Origin: Pseudomonas syringae
GTDB lineage: Bacteria > Pseudomonadota > Gammaproteobacteria > Pseudomonadales > Pseudomonadaceae
DNA length: 64,000 bases
Direction: 5' to 3'
Assembly (NCBI RefSeq): GCF_023278085.1
Contig: NZ_CP066265.1
Span: 898,501-962,500 of the forward strand
Positions 31,798-43,713 of the stretch are shown in pieces (the stretch's first letter is position 1; every line of letters starts with the position of its first letter). The notes beneath the pieces are model-generated. The model saw only the letters and a program-made list of their open reading frames with translations. It was not told the origin of the DNA and made no database searches. Made by a program: the position numbers and the translations under genes.

Positions 31798-33144
31798 GTG
31801 TCCCTGATCGTTTCCGACCGCTTCCGCATTGTCGTGGGTCTAGGCAAAAGCGGCATGTCTCTGGTTCGCTTTCTGGCGAACCAGGGCGTGTCCTTTGCTG
31901 TGGCCGACACGCGGGAGAATCCTCCTGAGCTGGCGACCTTGCGTCGCGATTATCCGCAGGTGGAAGTGCGTTGTGGCGAGCTGGACGTGGACTTCCTCTG
32001 CCGTGCCGACGAGCTGTATGTCAGCCCCGGCCTGGCCCTGGCGACACCGGCCCTGCAACAGGCCCACGCACGAGGCGTCAAGCTGTCGGGCGATATCGAA
32101 CTGTTCGCACGGCATGCGAAGGCGCCGGTGATTGCGATTACCGGTTCCAACGCGAAAAGCACCGTGACCACGCTGGTCGGCGAAATGGCCGTTGCTGCTG
32201 GAAAGCGGGTTGCAGTAGGCGGCAACCTGGGTACTCCGGCGCTGGACCTGCTCAGCGACGAGGTCGAGCTTTATGTCATGGAGCTGTCCAGCTTTCAGCT
32301 CGAAACCACCGATCAGCTCAACGCTGAAGTCGCCACCGTGCTGAACATCAGCGAAGACCACATGGACCGCTACAGCGGCCTGCCTGCCTACCATCTGGCC
32401 AAGCACCGCATTTTCCGCGGTGCGCGGCAGGTGGTGGTCAATCGTCAGGACGCGCTGTCCCGTCCGTTGATCGGCGAAGGTCTGCCGTGCTGGACGTTCG
32501 GCCTGAACAAGCCTGACTTCCATGGCTTCGGCCTGCGTGAAGAGAACGGCGAAAAGTACCTGGCCTTCCAGTTCGAGAACCTGATGCCGGTGCGCGAACT
32601 GAAGGTTCGTGGCGCGCACAATCAGGCCAACGCGCTGGCGGCACTGGCGCTGGGCCATGCGGTCGGCCTGCCGTTCGACGCGATGCTCGCCAGCCTGCGC
32701 GAGTTCACCGGCCTTGAGCACCGCTGCCAATGGCTGCGCGAGCGCGAGGGCGTCCATTACTACAACGATTCCAAGGCCACCAACGTAGGTGCTGCACTGG
32801 CCGCCATCGAAGGCCTCGGGGCCGATATCGACGGCAAGCTGGTACTGATCGCCGGTGGCGACGGCAAAGGTGCTGACTTCAGCGGTCTGCGTGCGCCAGT
32901 GGCTGAACATTGCCGCGCTGCCGTATTGCTCGGTCGCGACGCCGGGCTGATCGCTCAGGTGTTGGGCGATGCCGTTCCAGTGATTCGTGTCGACACACTG
33001 CAAGCGGCGGTCGAGCGCAGTGCTGAACTGGCCTGCAGCGGCGATGCCGTGTTGCTGTCTCCCGCATGCGCCAGCCTGGACATGTTCAAGAATTATGAAG
33101 AGCGCGGACGTGTGTTCGCGCAGGCAGTGGAGTGCTTGTCATGA
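31798..33144 (+). CDS. murD: UDP-MurNAc-L-alanine--D-glutamate ligase
   Basis: 448-residue Mur ligase adding D-Glu. It starts with GTG. The N-terminal Rossmann-like domain has VVGLGKSGMSLVRFL. The ATP loop reads TGSNAKSTVTTL, with Ala where many MurD enzymes have Gly; I believe this is usual in pseudomonads. HRCQWLRERDGV-like and NDSKATNVGAALAA segments follow. The stop overlaps ftsW (ATGA). Confidence 0.97.
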   Translation: MSLIVSDRFRIVVGLGKSGMSLVRFLANQGVSFAVADTRENPPELATLRRDYPQVEVRCGELDVDFLCRADELYVSPGLALATPALQQAHARGVKLSGDIELFARHAKAPVIAITGSNAKSTVTTLVGEMAVAAGKRVAVGGNLGTPALDLLSDEVELYVMELSSFQLETTDQLNAEVATVLNISEDHMDRYSGLPAYHLAKHRIFRGARQVVVNRQDALSRPLIGEGLPCWTFGLNKPDFHGFGLREENGEKYLAFQFENLMPVRELKVRGAHNQANALAALALGHAVGLPFDAMLASLREFTGLEHRCQWLREREGVHYYNDSKATNVGAALAAIEGLGADIDGKLVLIAGGDGKGADFSGLRAPVAEHCRAAVLLGRDAGLIAQVLGDAVPVIRVDTLQAAVERSAELACSGDAVLLSPACASLDMFKNYEERGRVFAQAVECLS

Positions 33145-34355
33145 TCTTCGGTGTGATCAAGCCTTATCCATCGCCACTGATCAGCGGGCGCGGCATCGAC
33201 CTCGATTTCCCGATGCTGGTCGGTTGTCTGGCATTGCTGGGCCTCGGTCTGGTGATGATCACGTCCGCCTCGTCGGAAGTGGCGGCCGTGCAGTCGGGTA
33301 ATACGCTGTACATGATGACTCGCCATCTGGTCTATCTGCTGATCGGTCTGGGTGCCTGCGGTGTGACCATGATGATTCCGGTCGCCACCTGGCAGCGCCT
33401 GGGCTGGCTGATGCTGCTGGGTGCGTTCGGTCTGCTGCTGATGGTGCTGGTGCCCGGCATCGGGCGCGAGGTCAACGGTTCGATGCGCTGGATCGGCTTC
33501 GGCGCGTTCAACGTGCAGCCCTCGGAAATCGCCAAGGTCTTTGTGGTGATCTTTCTCGCCGGTTACCTGATTCGTCGTCAGCAGGAAGTCCGCGAAAGCT
33601 GGATGGGCTTCTTCAAGCCGTTCATCGTACTGCTGCCGATGGCGGGGCTGTTGCTGATGGAGCCTGACTTCGGTGCCACCGTGGTCATGATGGGTTCGGC
33701 TGCCGCGATGCTGTTTCTCGGCGGAGTGGGGCTGTTCCGCTTCTCGCTGATGGTGGTGCTGGCGGTTGCTTCGGTGGTCGTGCTGGTTCAGGCCCAGCCT
33801 TACCGTATGGCGCGCCTGACCAACTTTACCGATCCGTGGGCTGATCAGTTCGGTTCCGGCTACCAGTTGACCCAGGCGCTGATCGCCTTCGGTCGCGGCG
33901 AGTGGTTTGGCGTCGGTCTGGGCAACAGCGTGCAGAAGCAGTTCTACCTGCCGGAAGCGCACACCGACTTCGTGTTCTCGGTACTCGCAGAAGAGCTGGG
34001 TGTCATCGGCTCGCTGCTGACCGTTGCGCTGTTTCTGTTCGTCAGTATTCGTGGCATGTACATCGGCATGTGGGCAGAAAGGGCCAAGCAGTTCTTCGGC
34101 GCTTACGTTGCCTATGGCCTGTCATTCCTGTGGATTGGTCAGTTCCTGATCAACATCGGTGTGAACGTCGGCCTGTTGCCAACCAAAGGCCTGACGCTGC
34201 CGTTCCTCAGCTACGGCGGCAGTTCGTTGGTGATCTGCTGTGCCAGCCTTGGCCTGTTGCTGCGCATCGAGTGGGAGTCGCGCAACAACATGGGCAGCGA
34301 AGAAGCCGAGTTCCAGGAAAGCGACTTCGCCGAGGAGACGCACAATGGACGCTAA
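33141..34355 (+). CDS. ftsW: Peptidoglycan glycosyltransferase FtsW
   Basis: 404-residue SEDS-family membrane protein that polymerises lipid II at the septum with FtsI. About ten membrane helices are visible. Conserved segments include GREVNGSMRWIGFGAFNVQPSEIAKV, the LLMEPDFGAT loop with the catalytic Asp, PEAHTDFVFSVLAEELG and GLTLPFLSYGGSS. ATG 33141 overlaps the murD stop. The 3' end overlaps murG by 11 bases. Confidence 0.97.
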   Translation: MIFGVIKPYPSPLISGRGIDLDFPMLVGCLALLGLGLVMITSASSEVAAVQSGNTLYMMTRHLVYLLIGLGACGVTMMIPVATWQRLGWLMLLGAFGLLLMVLVPGIGREVNGSMRWIGFGAFNVQPSEIAKVFVVIFLAGYLIRRQQEVRESWMGFFKPFIVLLPMAGLLLMEPDFGATVVMMGSAAAMLFLGGVGLFRFSLMVVLAVASVVVLVQAQPYRMARLTNFTDPWADQFGSGYQLTQALIAFGRGEWFGVGLGNSVQKQFYLPEAHTDFVFSVLAEELGVIGSLLTVALFLFVSIRGMYIGMWAERAKQFFGAYVAYGLSFLWIGQFLINIGVNVGLLPTKGLTLPFLSYGGSSLVICCASLGLLLRIEWESRNNMGSEEAEFQESDFAEETHNGR

Positions 34356-35407
34356 CGTGCTGATCATGGCTGGCGGTACGGGCGGGCACGTCTTCCCGGC
34401 GCTGGCCTGCGCACGCGAGTTCCAGGCGCGTGGCTACAAGGTCCACTGGCTGGGCACGCCACGCGGCATCGAAAACGAGCTGGTGCCGCAAGCCGGTCTG
34501 ACGCTGCACCTGATCAATGCGACCGGTCTGCGTGGCAAAAGCCGACTGTCGCTGCTCAAGGCGCCGCTGATGCTGCTGAAAAGCCTGATGCAGGCGCGCA
34601 AGGTGGTTCGCCAGGTGAAACCGGTCTGTGTGGTCGGTTTCGGCGGTTATGTCACCGGCCCTGGCGGTCTGGCGGCGAAGCTGGCCGGCGTGCCGTTGAT
34701 CATCCATGAGCAGAATGCCGTCGCCGGTACTGCCAACCGCAGCCTGGCTTCGTTCGCCAGCCGCGTGTGTGAAGCGTTCCCGGACACGTTCGCGGCATCG
34801 GCCAAGCGCCGTACCACCGGCAACCCGGTGCGTGTCGAACTGTTTCTGGAAACCCCGCGTCAGGCACTCGCCGGGCGCAAGGCGCGTCTGCTGGTGCTGG
34901 GCGGCAGCCTGGGGGCGGAGCCGCTGAACAAGTTGTTGCCTGAGGCGTTGGCGCAGTTGCCGCAGGACATCCAGCCCGAAGTGTTCCACCAGTCGGGCAA
35001 AAATCATGATGCCGTCACCGCCGAGCGTTATCGCAACGTCGGTGTCGAGGCGCAAGTTGCGCCGTTCATCCAGAACATGGCCCAAGCCTATAGCTGGGCC
35101 GATCTGGTGGTCTGCCGCGCAGGCGCATTGACCATCAGCGAACTGGCCGCCGCCGGTCTGCCGTCGTTGCTGATACCGCTGCCCCACGCGATTGATGACC
35201 ATCAGTCCCGTAATGCCGACTATCTGGCCCGAGAAGGCGCAGCCTTCGTCATGCCACAAGCAACAACTGGCGCCGCCGAGATGGCCGCACGCCTGAAAGA
35301 GGTTCTGATGCAACCCGAACAATTGAACAGCATGGCCCGCACTGCACGTCGCCTGGCCAAGCCTGATGCAACCAACACCGTCGTTGATGTCTGTGTGGAG
35401 GTGGCCC

Positions 35408-35415
<8 letters not shown>
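34345..35415 (+). CDS. murG: UDP-GlcNAc:undecaprenyl-PP-MurNAc-pentapeptide GlcNAc transferase
   Basis: 356-residue peripheral membrane glycosyltransferase (GT28) making lipid II from lipid I. It begins [21 protein letters not shown] with the GGTGGH loop. [30 protein letters not shown] and [24 protein letters not shown] follow. ATG 34345 lies inside the ftsW 3' end. The 3' end overlaps the murC start by 8 bases. Confidence 0.98.
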
Positions 35416-37824
<2,409 letters not shown>

Positions 37825-37827
37825 GGC

Positions 37828-38697
37828 ATGTACGGCCCTTCGGCACGTCCTCAGCCACCCGCTCCCGGCCGTAACAAGCCGGTGCCGCGTGGCGCCAGCC
37901 GGATGGTGGCCAAGGAGCCACTGTCAGCGCGCCTGCCGAAGGCCAATTTCAGTTTTCTGAAGCGGCTGTTCTGGCCGGTGCTGCTGGTGATTCTGGGCTT
38001 CGCCACGTACGAGGGCGCTCAGCGCCTGCTGCCGTATGCCGATCGCCCGATTACCCGCATCAACGTGCAGGGCGATTTGAGTTACATCAGCCAGCAGGCT
38101 GTGCAGCAGCGCATTGCTCCGTATGTGGCGTCGAGTTTCTTCAAGATCGACCTGGCCGCCATGCGTACCGAGCTTGAGCAGATGCCGTGGATCGCGCACG
38201 CCGAGGTGCGTCGGGTCTGGCCGGATCAGGTGGTGATTCGCCTTGAAGAGCAACTGCCGGTTGCGCGGTGGGGCGACGAGGCATTGTTGAATAACCAAGG
38301 GCAGGCTTTCACGCCGCGTGAACTGTCCAATTATGAACATCTTCCCCAGTTGTTCGGCCCGCAGCGGGCCCAGCAGCAGGTGATGCAGCAGTATCAGGTG
38401 TTGAGTCAGATGTTGCGCCCGTTGGGCTTCTCCATCGTACGCCTGGAGCTGCGCGAGCGTGGCAGCTGGTTCCTGACAACAGGCGCCGGTAGTGCAGGCC
38501 CGGGTATCGAATTGTTGCTTGGACGCGACCACCTTGTCGAAAAAATGCGCCGCTTCATCGCGATTTACGACAAGACGCTTAAAGAACAGATCACGAACAT
38601 CGCGCGCGTCGACCTGCGTTACTCCAACGGCCTTGCGGTCGGTTGGCGCGAACAGGCAGCGCCGACGACGGAAAAACCCGCCGTCGCGAAGAATTGA
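37828..38697 (+). CDS. ftsQ: Cell division protein FtsQ
   Basis: 289-residue bitopic protein. A basic, proline-rich cytoplasmic tail of about 45 residues precedes one membrane helix ([21 protein letters not shown]). Then come the POTRA domain ([22 protein letters not shown]...) and the beta domain ([30 protein letters not shown]). It assembles with FtsL and FtsB. It starts 3 bases after ddlB and is 14 bases ahead of ftsA. Confidence 0.95.
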   Translation: MYGPSARPQPPAPGRNKPVPRGASRMVAKEPLSARLPKANFSFLKRLFWPVLLVILGFATYEGAQRLLPYADRPITRINVQGDLSYISQQAVQQRIAPYVASSFFKIDLAAMRTELEQMPWIAHAEVRRVWPDQVVIRLEEQLPVARWGDEALLNNQGQAFTPRELSNYEHLPQLFGPQRAQQQVMQQYQVLSQMLRPLGFSIVRLELRERGSWFLTTGAGSAGPGIELLLGRDHLVEKMRRFIAIYDKTLKEQITNIARVDLRYSNGLAVGWREQAAPTTEKPAVAKN

Positions 38698-38711
38698 TAA
38701 GAGGCAGGACC

Positions 38712-39968
38712 ATGGCAAACGTGCAAAGCGGCAAAATGATCGTCGGGCTGGATATCGGTACCTCCAAGGTGGTGGCACTGGTAGGCGAAGTCGCGGCCGA
38801 TGGCTCGCTGGAAATCGTGGGTATCGGCACCCATCCTTCCCGCGGCCTGAAAAAGGGCGTGGTGGTGAATATCGAGTCGACCGTGCAGTCGATCCAGCGC
38901 GCAATCGAAGAAGCGCAGTTGATGGCCGGTTGCCGCATCCACTCGGCCTTCGTCGGTGTTGCAGGCAGCCATATTCGCAGTCTGAACTCGCACGGCATCG
39001 TGGCGATTCGTGATCGTGAAGTCAGCTCTGCGGATCTGGAGCGCGTGCTCGATGCTGCTCAGGCGGTGGCCATTCCTGCTGACCAGCGCGTGCTGCACAC
39101 CCTGCCTCAGGATTACGTGATCGACAATCAGGAAGGCGTACGTGAGCCACTGGGCATGTCCGGCGTACGTCTGGAAGCCAAGGTGCACGTGGTGACCTGT
39201 GCAGTGAATGCCGCGCAGAACATCGAAAAGTGCGTGCGTCGCTGCGGCCTGGAAGTCGACGACATCATTCTCGAACAACTGGCTTCGGCCTATTCGGTCC
39301 TGACCGATGACGAGAAAGAGCTGGGCGTGTGCCTGGTGGATATCGGCGGTGGCACCACCGACATCGCGATCTTCACCGAAGGCGCCATTCGTCACACCGC
39401 GGTGATCCCGATTGCCGGTGATCAGGTGACCAACGACATCGCCATGGCGCTGCGTACACCGACCCAATACGCCGAAGAAATCAAGATTCGTTATGCCTGC
39501 GCCCTGGCCAAACTGGCCGGTGCCGGCGAAACCATCAAGGTACCGAGCGTGGGCGACCGTCCACCTCGCGAGCTGTCGCGTCAGGCGCTGGCTGAAGTGG
39601 TCGAGCCTCGTTACGACGAGCTGTTCACCCTGATCCAGGCCGAACTGCGTCGCAGCGGCTACGAAGACCTCATCCCGGCCGGCATCGTGCTGACCGGTGG
39701 TACGGCGAAAATGGAAGGTGCGGTCGAACTGGCCGAAGAAATCTTCCACATGCCGGTGCGCCTGGGCGTGCCGCACAGCGTCAAGGGGCTCGCAGATGTT
39801 GTGCGTAACCCGATCTATTCAACGGGCGTAGGCCTGTTGCTGTACGGGCTGCAAAAACAGTCGGACGGTATTTCGCTGTCCGGGATTGTCGGCAACAGCA
39901 GTTACAGCGACGAAACCAAGGCCCCGGTGCTTGAGCGGATCAAGCGTTGGGTGCAGGGCAATTTCTAA
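38712..39968 (+). CDS. ftsA: Cell division protein FtsA
   Basis: 418-residue actin-like protein that tethers FtsZ filaments to the membrane. Nucleotide-binding segments: VGLDIGTSKVVALVGE, LVDIGGGTTDIAIFTEGAI and GIVLTGGTAKMEGAVELAEEIF. The C-terminus (VLERIKRWVQGNF) is the amphipathic membrane-targeting helix. ATG 38712 with an AAGAGGCAGGA ribosome-binding site is preferred over longer upstream frames that overlap ftsQ. Confidence 0.97.
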   Translation: MANVQSGKMIVGLDIGTSKVVALVGEVAADGSLEIVGIGTHPSRGLKKGVVVNIESTVQSIQRAIEEAQLMAGCRIHSAFVGVAGSHIRSLNSHGIVAIRDREVSSADLERVLDAAQAVAIPADQRVLHTLPQDYVIDNQEGVREPLGMSGVRLEAKVHVVTCAVNAAQNIEKCVRRCGLEVDDIILEQLASAYSVLTDDEKELGVCLVDIGGGTTDIAIFTEGAIRHTAVIPIAGDQVTNDIAMALRTPTQYAEEIKIRYACALAKLAGAGETIKVPSVGDRPPRELSRQALAEVVEPRYDELFTLIQAELRRSGYEDLIPAGIVLTGGTAKMEGAVELAEEIFHMPVRLGVPHSVKGLADVVRNPIYSTGVGLLLYGLQKQSDGISLSGIVGNSSYSDETKAPVLERIKRWVQGNF

Positions 39969-40055
39969 GTTTCAGGTTGTAACGTTTCAGGGCGACAAAA
40001 AGCAGTATCGGCAGGCAGTAGGCAAAACTAACTAGAAAGCGGAAGGAGAGAGAAA

Positions 40056-41243
40056 ATGTTCGAACTCGTAGACAACGTCCCGCAAAGCCCGGTCATTAAA
40101 GTTATCGGCGTAGGCGGTGGTGGCGGCAACGCCGTCAATCACATGGTCAAGAGCAACATCGAAGGCGTGGAATTCATCTGCGCCAACACCGATGCTCAGG
40201 CGCTGAAAAATATCGGCGCGCGGACCATTCTGCAACTGGGCACAGGCGTGACCAAAGGTCTTGGCGCTGGCGCCAACCCTGAAGTCGGTCGTCAGGCCGC
40301 CATGGAAGACCGTGAGCGCATTGCAGAAGTCCTGCAAGGCACCAACATGGTATTCATCACCACCGGCATGGGCGGCGGTACCGGTACCGGTGCAGCGCCG
40401 ATCATTGCTGAAGTGGCCAAGGAAATGGGCATCCTCACGGTAGCAGTCGTGACCCGTCCGTTCCCGTTCGAAGGTCGCAAGCGTATGCAGATCGCCGATG
40501 AAGGCATCCGCATGCTGTCCGAAAGCGTCGACTCGTTGATCACCATTCCCAACGAGAAGCTGCTGACCATCCTCGGTAAGGACGCCAGCCTGCTGTCGGC
40601 TTTCGCCAAGGCTGACGATGTACTGGCCGGTGCCGTTCGCGGTATCTCCGACATCATCAAGCGTCCGGGCATGATCAACGTCGACTTCGCCGACGTTCGT
40701 ACGGTCATGAGCGAAATGGGCATGGCGATGATGGGCACTGGCTGCGCCAGCGGTCCGAACCGTGCACGTGAAGCGACTGAGGCAGCCATCCGTAACCCGC
40801 TGCTCGAAGACGTCAACCTGCAGGGCGCTCGCGGTATCCTGGTCAACATCACTGCCGGTCCTGACCTGTCTCTGGGTGAGTACTCGGACGTGGGTAGCAT
40901 CATTGAAGCGTTCGCTTCCGAGCACGCCATGGTCAAGGTCGGTACTGTTATCGATCCGGACATGCGTGACGAGTTGCACGTGACAGTGGTTGCCACCGGC
41001 CTGGGCGCGAAAATCGAGAAACCTGTCAAGGTCATCGACAACACGCTGCAGACCACCCAGCAGGCGCCTGCACATCAGGCAGCCCGTCAGGAAGCTCCAT
41101 CGGTCAACTACCGCGATCTGGATCGCCCTACCGTGATGCGCAATCAGGCACACGCCAGCGCTACCGCGGCGGCAAAGATGAATCCTAACGATGATCTCGA
41201 TTATCTGGACATCCCGGCTTTCCTGCGTCGTCAGGCCGATTGA
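40056..41243 (+). CDS. ftsZ: Cell division protein FtsZ
   Basis: 395-residue tubulin-like GTPase forming the division ring. It has the GVGGGGGNAVNHM N-terminal loop, the tubulin signature GGGTGTGAAPIIAE near residues 107-120, the T7 loop NVDFADVRTVMSEMG, a flexible linker of about 60 residues, and the C-terminal peptide DDLDYLDIPAFLRRQAD that binds FtsA and ZipA. A strong GGAAGGAGAG ribosome-binding site and an 87-base gap after ftsA suggest added expression control. Confidence 0.99.
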   Translation: MFELVDNVPQSPVIKVIGVGGGGGNAVNHMVKSNIEGVEFICANTDAQALKNIGARTILQLGTGVTKGLGAGANPEVGRQAAMEDRERIAEVLQGTNMVFITTGMGGGTGTGAAPIIAEVAKEMGILTVAVVTRPFPFEGRKRMQIADEGIRMLSESVDSLITIPNEKLLTILGKDASLLSAFAKADDVLAGAVRGISDIIKRPGMINVDFADVRTVMSEMGMAMMGTGCASGPNRAREATEAAIRNPLLEDVNLQGARGILVNITAGPDLSLGEYSDVGSIIEAFASEHAMVKVGTVIDPDMRDELHVTVVATGLGAKIEKPVKVIDNTLQTTQQAPAHQAARQEAPSVNYRDLDRPTVMRNQAHASATAAAKMNPNDDLDYLDIPAFLRRQAD

Positions 41244-41274
41244 TGAAATGTATCAGGGGTATTAGGGTGATTGG

Positions 41275-41303
41275 TGTTCAGCAAAGGCATGGTCTGCTAT
41301 CAT
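41275..41303 (+). promoter_or_regulatory. Candidate lpxC promoter
   Basis: TGTTCA (41275-41280), 17 bases and TATCAT (41298-41303), the latter preceded by TGC as an extended -10. The -35 is weak. It lies in the 112-base ftsZ-lpxC gap. Confidence 0.45.
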
Positions 41304-41319
41304 CGCCAGCCTTTGTTGA

Positions 41320-42267
<948 letters not shown>

Positions 42268-42300
42268 GCAAGCTTTACTCTCTTTCCTTTTGTTCTTTAA

Positions 42301-42327
42301 AGGCTGCCCTCGGGTGGCCTTTTTTTA
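42301..42327 (+). terminator. Intrinsic terminator after lpxC
   Basis: AGGCTGCCC pairs with GGGTGGCCT (one or two G-U pairs, tiny loop) and is followed by seven T. It marks the end of the division/cell wall cluster. Confidence 0.85.
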
Positions 42328-42423
42328 TGGTTTTTTTCCGCAACTCGAAGGCTGGGTTGACGGCACGTCGCTGTCTCTTATGATTAATGATTAACGGCAT
42401 GGATTAGCCATGTATTCAGGCTT

Positions 42424-42888
42424 ATGGAGTGGGTCTTGATCAGATATATGTATGCGGTTGCAGTGCTGGCATGTGCGGCCTTCGCTTCTGCTGGCTGGGC
42501 CAAGGATGACGCTGCCAATTCGCCTCAGGCGGGTGGGCGTACCTACGCGCAAAACTACAAGGATATGGTGCTGGCGGACTGCATCGCTACGGCCTACAAA
42601 AACGATCCCAAGGCTGCTCAGGATGCCGGAAGCAGTGCCAGCGCCCTGATGGACTGGACGTACTTTGATCTTGAGCAGGCTCCTCAAGCAGGCAAGCCGC
42701 TGATTGATCAGTTTCTGGCGCGTGACTACCACAACCCGATTGTCGAGTCAGAAGTGAAGGGCATTCGCTTTGAGCTGCTCAAGTGCCTGGATCTTTATCA
42801 CAGCAAAGAGCTGGACAGGCAGGTCAAAGAGCTGGTTATCAAACCTGACCACACTTACCGCCAGGATAACCCGGCGAAGACGAAATGA
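42424..42888 (+). CDS. Tai4-family T6SS amidase immunity protein, orphan
   Basis: 154-residue exported protein with an N-terminal signal peptide ending near ASAGWA. The mature part matches my recollection of the Tai4 family, periplasmic inhibitors of the type VI peptidoglycan amidase Tae4: YKDMVLADCIATAYKND, SALMDWTYFDLEQ, LIDQFLARDY and FELLKCLDLYHSKELDRQVKELV. The two cysteines may form a disulfide. No Tae4 gene is adjacent. A TTG at 42436, six bases after a GGAG, is a credible alternative start that still gives a signal peptide. Family assignment is from memory, without a search. Confidence 0.7.
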   Translation: MEWVLIRYMYAVAVLACAAFASAGWAKDDAANSPQAGGRTYAQNYKDMVLADCIATAYKNDPKAAQDAGSSASALMDWTYFDLEQAPQAGKPLIDQFLARDYHNPIVESEVKGIRFELLKCLDLYHSKELDRQVKELVIKPDHTYRQDNPAKTK

Positions 42889-42907
42889 CGTAGATCCCGT
42901 CTGGCTG

Positions 42908-42967
42908 CTTGTTTCCTTGCCCCTTGTTTCCTTGCCTCTTATTTCCTGGCTCCTTATTTCCTGTCCC
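42908..42967. repeat. Four-copy 15-bp tandem repeat at the dciA 3' end
   Basis: Four units start at 42908, 42923, 42938 and 42953, each of the form CTT(G/A)TTTCCT(T/G)GCCC with small changes. The fourth unit contains the dciA stop codon. Being a multiple of three, the units read in the dciA frame as ARK followed by stop or Gln. Confidence 0.85.
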
Positions 42968-43409
42968 GGGCATGACTGGCGAGCCGCTCCAGTGCGGCGC
43001 GCAGCTTGGGGTCGGTGATGCCCTCGGCGGTTGCCTGAATGTTTTCGGCGGCCACGGTCGACAGGTCGATGGTATGGGTGGCGGCCCCGCGCGGGGCGTC
43101 GGGCGGCTGGACCTTGAATACGATTCGGGTCAGGTTGACGAAGTCGTCAAAGGCGATCAGTTGTCGGTGCAGACGCTTTTGCTGATAGCGCAGGCGCGTG
43201 GCCCAGTGGCCGTCGGTCACTATCAGCAACAGCGTGCCCTCGCGCCATGAGGCGACGTGGCAGTGCTCGCGCGCTGCCGGTTGCAGCTGGCTTTCGAGCA
43301 AGCGTTGCAGGTGGCTCAGGCGTTCGGCATGGCGAAAGATAGCCTTCAGGGGCTTGGCTTCGCGCAGCAGAACCGCTGGGGGGCGGGCATTCAGGGGACG
43401 AAAGGCCAT
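42954..43409 (-). CDS. dciA: DciA-type helicase loader (DUF721)
   Basis: 151-residue protein of the DUF721/DciA family, the ancestral loader of the replicative helicase DnaB in bacteria lacking DnaC. The N-terminal KH-like domain is visible as LLESQLQPAAREHCHVASWREGTLLLIVTDGHWATRLRYQQKRL. The C-terminal part is more variable. Its usual place in pseudomonads is between lpxC and secA, as here. The stop codon falls inside a 15-bp tandem repeat, so the exact C-terminus may vary between strains. Confidence 0.9.
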   Translation of the reverse strand: MAFRPLNARPPAVLLREAKPLKAIFRHAERLSHLQRLLESQLQPAAREHCHVASWREGTLLLIVTDGHWATRLRYQQKRLHRQLIAFDDFVNLTRIVFKVQPPDAPRGAATHTIDLSTVAAENIQATAEGITDPKLRAALERLASHARDRK

Positions 43410-43443
43410 GGGTCAGTGCCTGGTAACAAGATGAACATCTTAA

Positions 43444-43471
43444 CAGAAAGCATTCTGACGGCTGCTTTCTG
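43444..43471. other. Hairpin in the dciA-secA gap
   Basis: CAGAAAGCA (43444-43452) and TGCTTTCTG (43463-43471) form a perfect 9-base stem with a 10-base loop. It lies 35 bases upstream of the dciA start and about 240 bases upstream of secA. It may belong to the dciA promoter/leader. Confidence 0.45.
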
Positions 43472-43713
43472 AGGCGTTTCCGTGCTTTCATATGCAAATC
43501 AATGAGTAACTTCCCCGGTTTATGGGTTGAAGTGCTTGAAAATGGCCCCATTGTAAATCTGCCCCGTCACAGCGCTGTGCCAGCATCGTGGAATAACGCC
43601 ACTTTCCTCACCATCGTTTCCGGGTAGAATGCTCGTTCGCATGTGGCCATCTGGGCTGCACGGGCGACTCACGGGGCCGCCCTCCATTCCTATGTGTGGA
43701 AGATCCTGTCGAT
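43472..43713 (+). promoter_or_regulatory. Region upstream of secA
   Basis: About 240 bases with no convincing gene. The only promoter-like hexamer is TAGAAT at 43625-43630, with a poor -35. No SecM-like arrest peptide gene is present between dciA and secA, unlike in E. coli. Confidence 0.4.
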
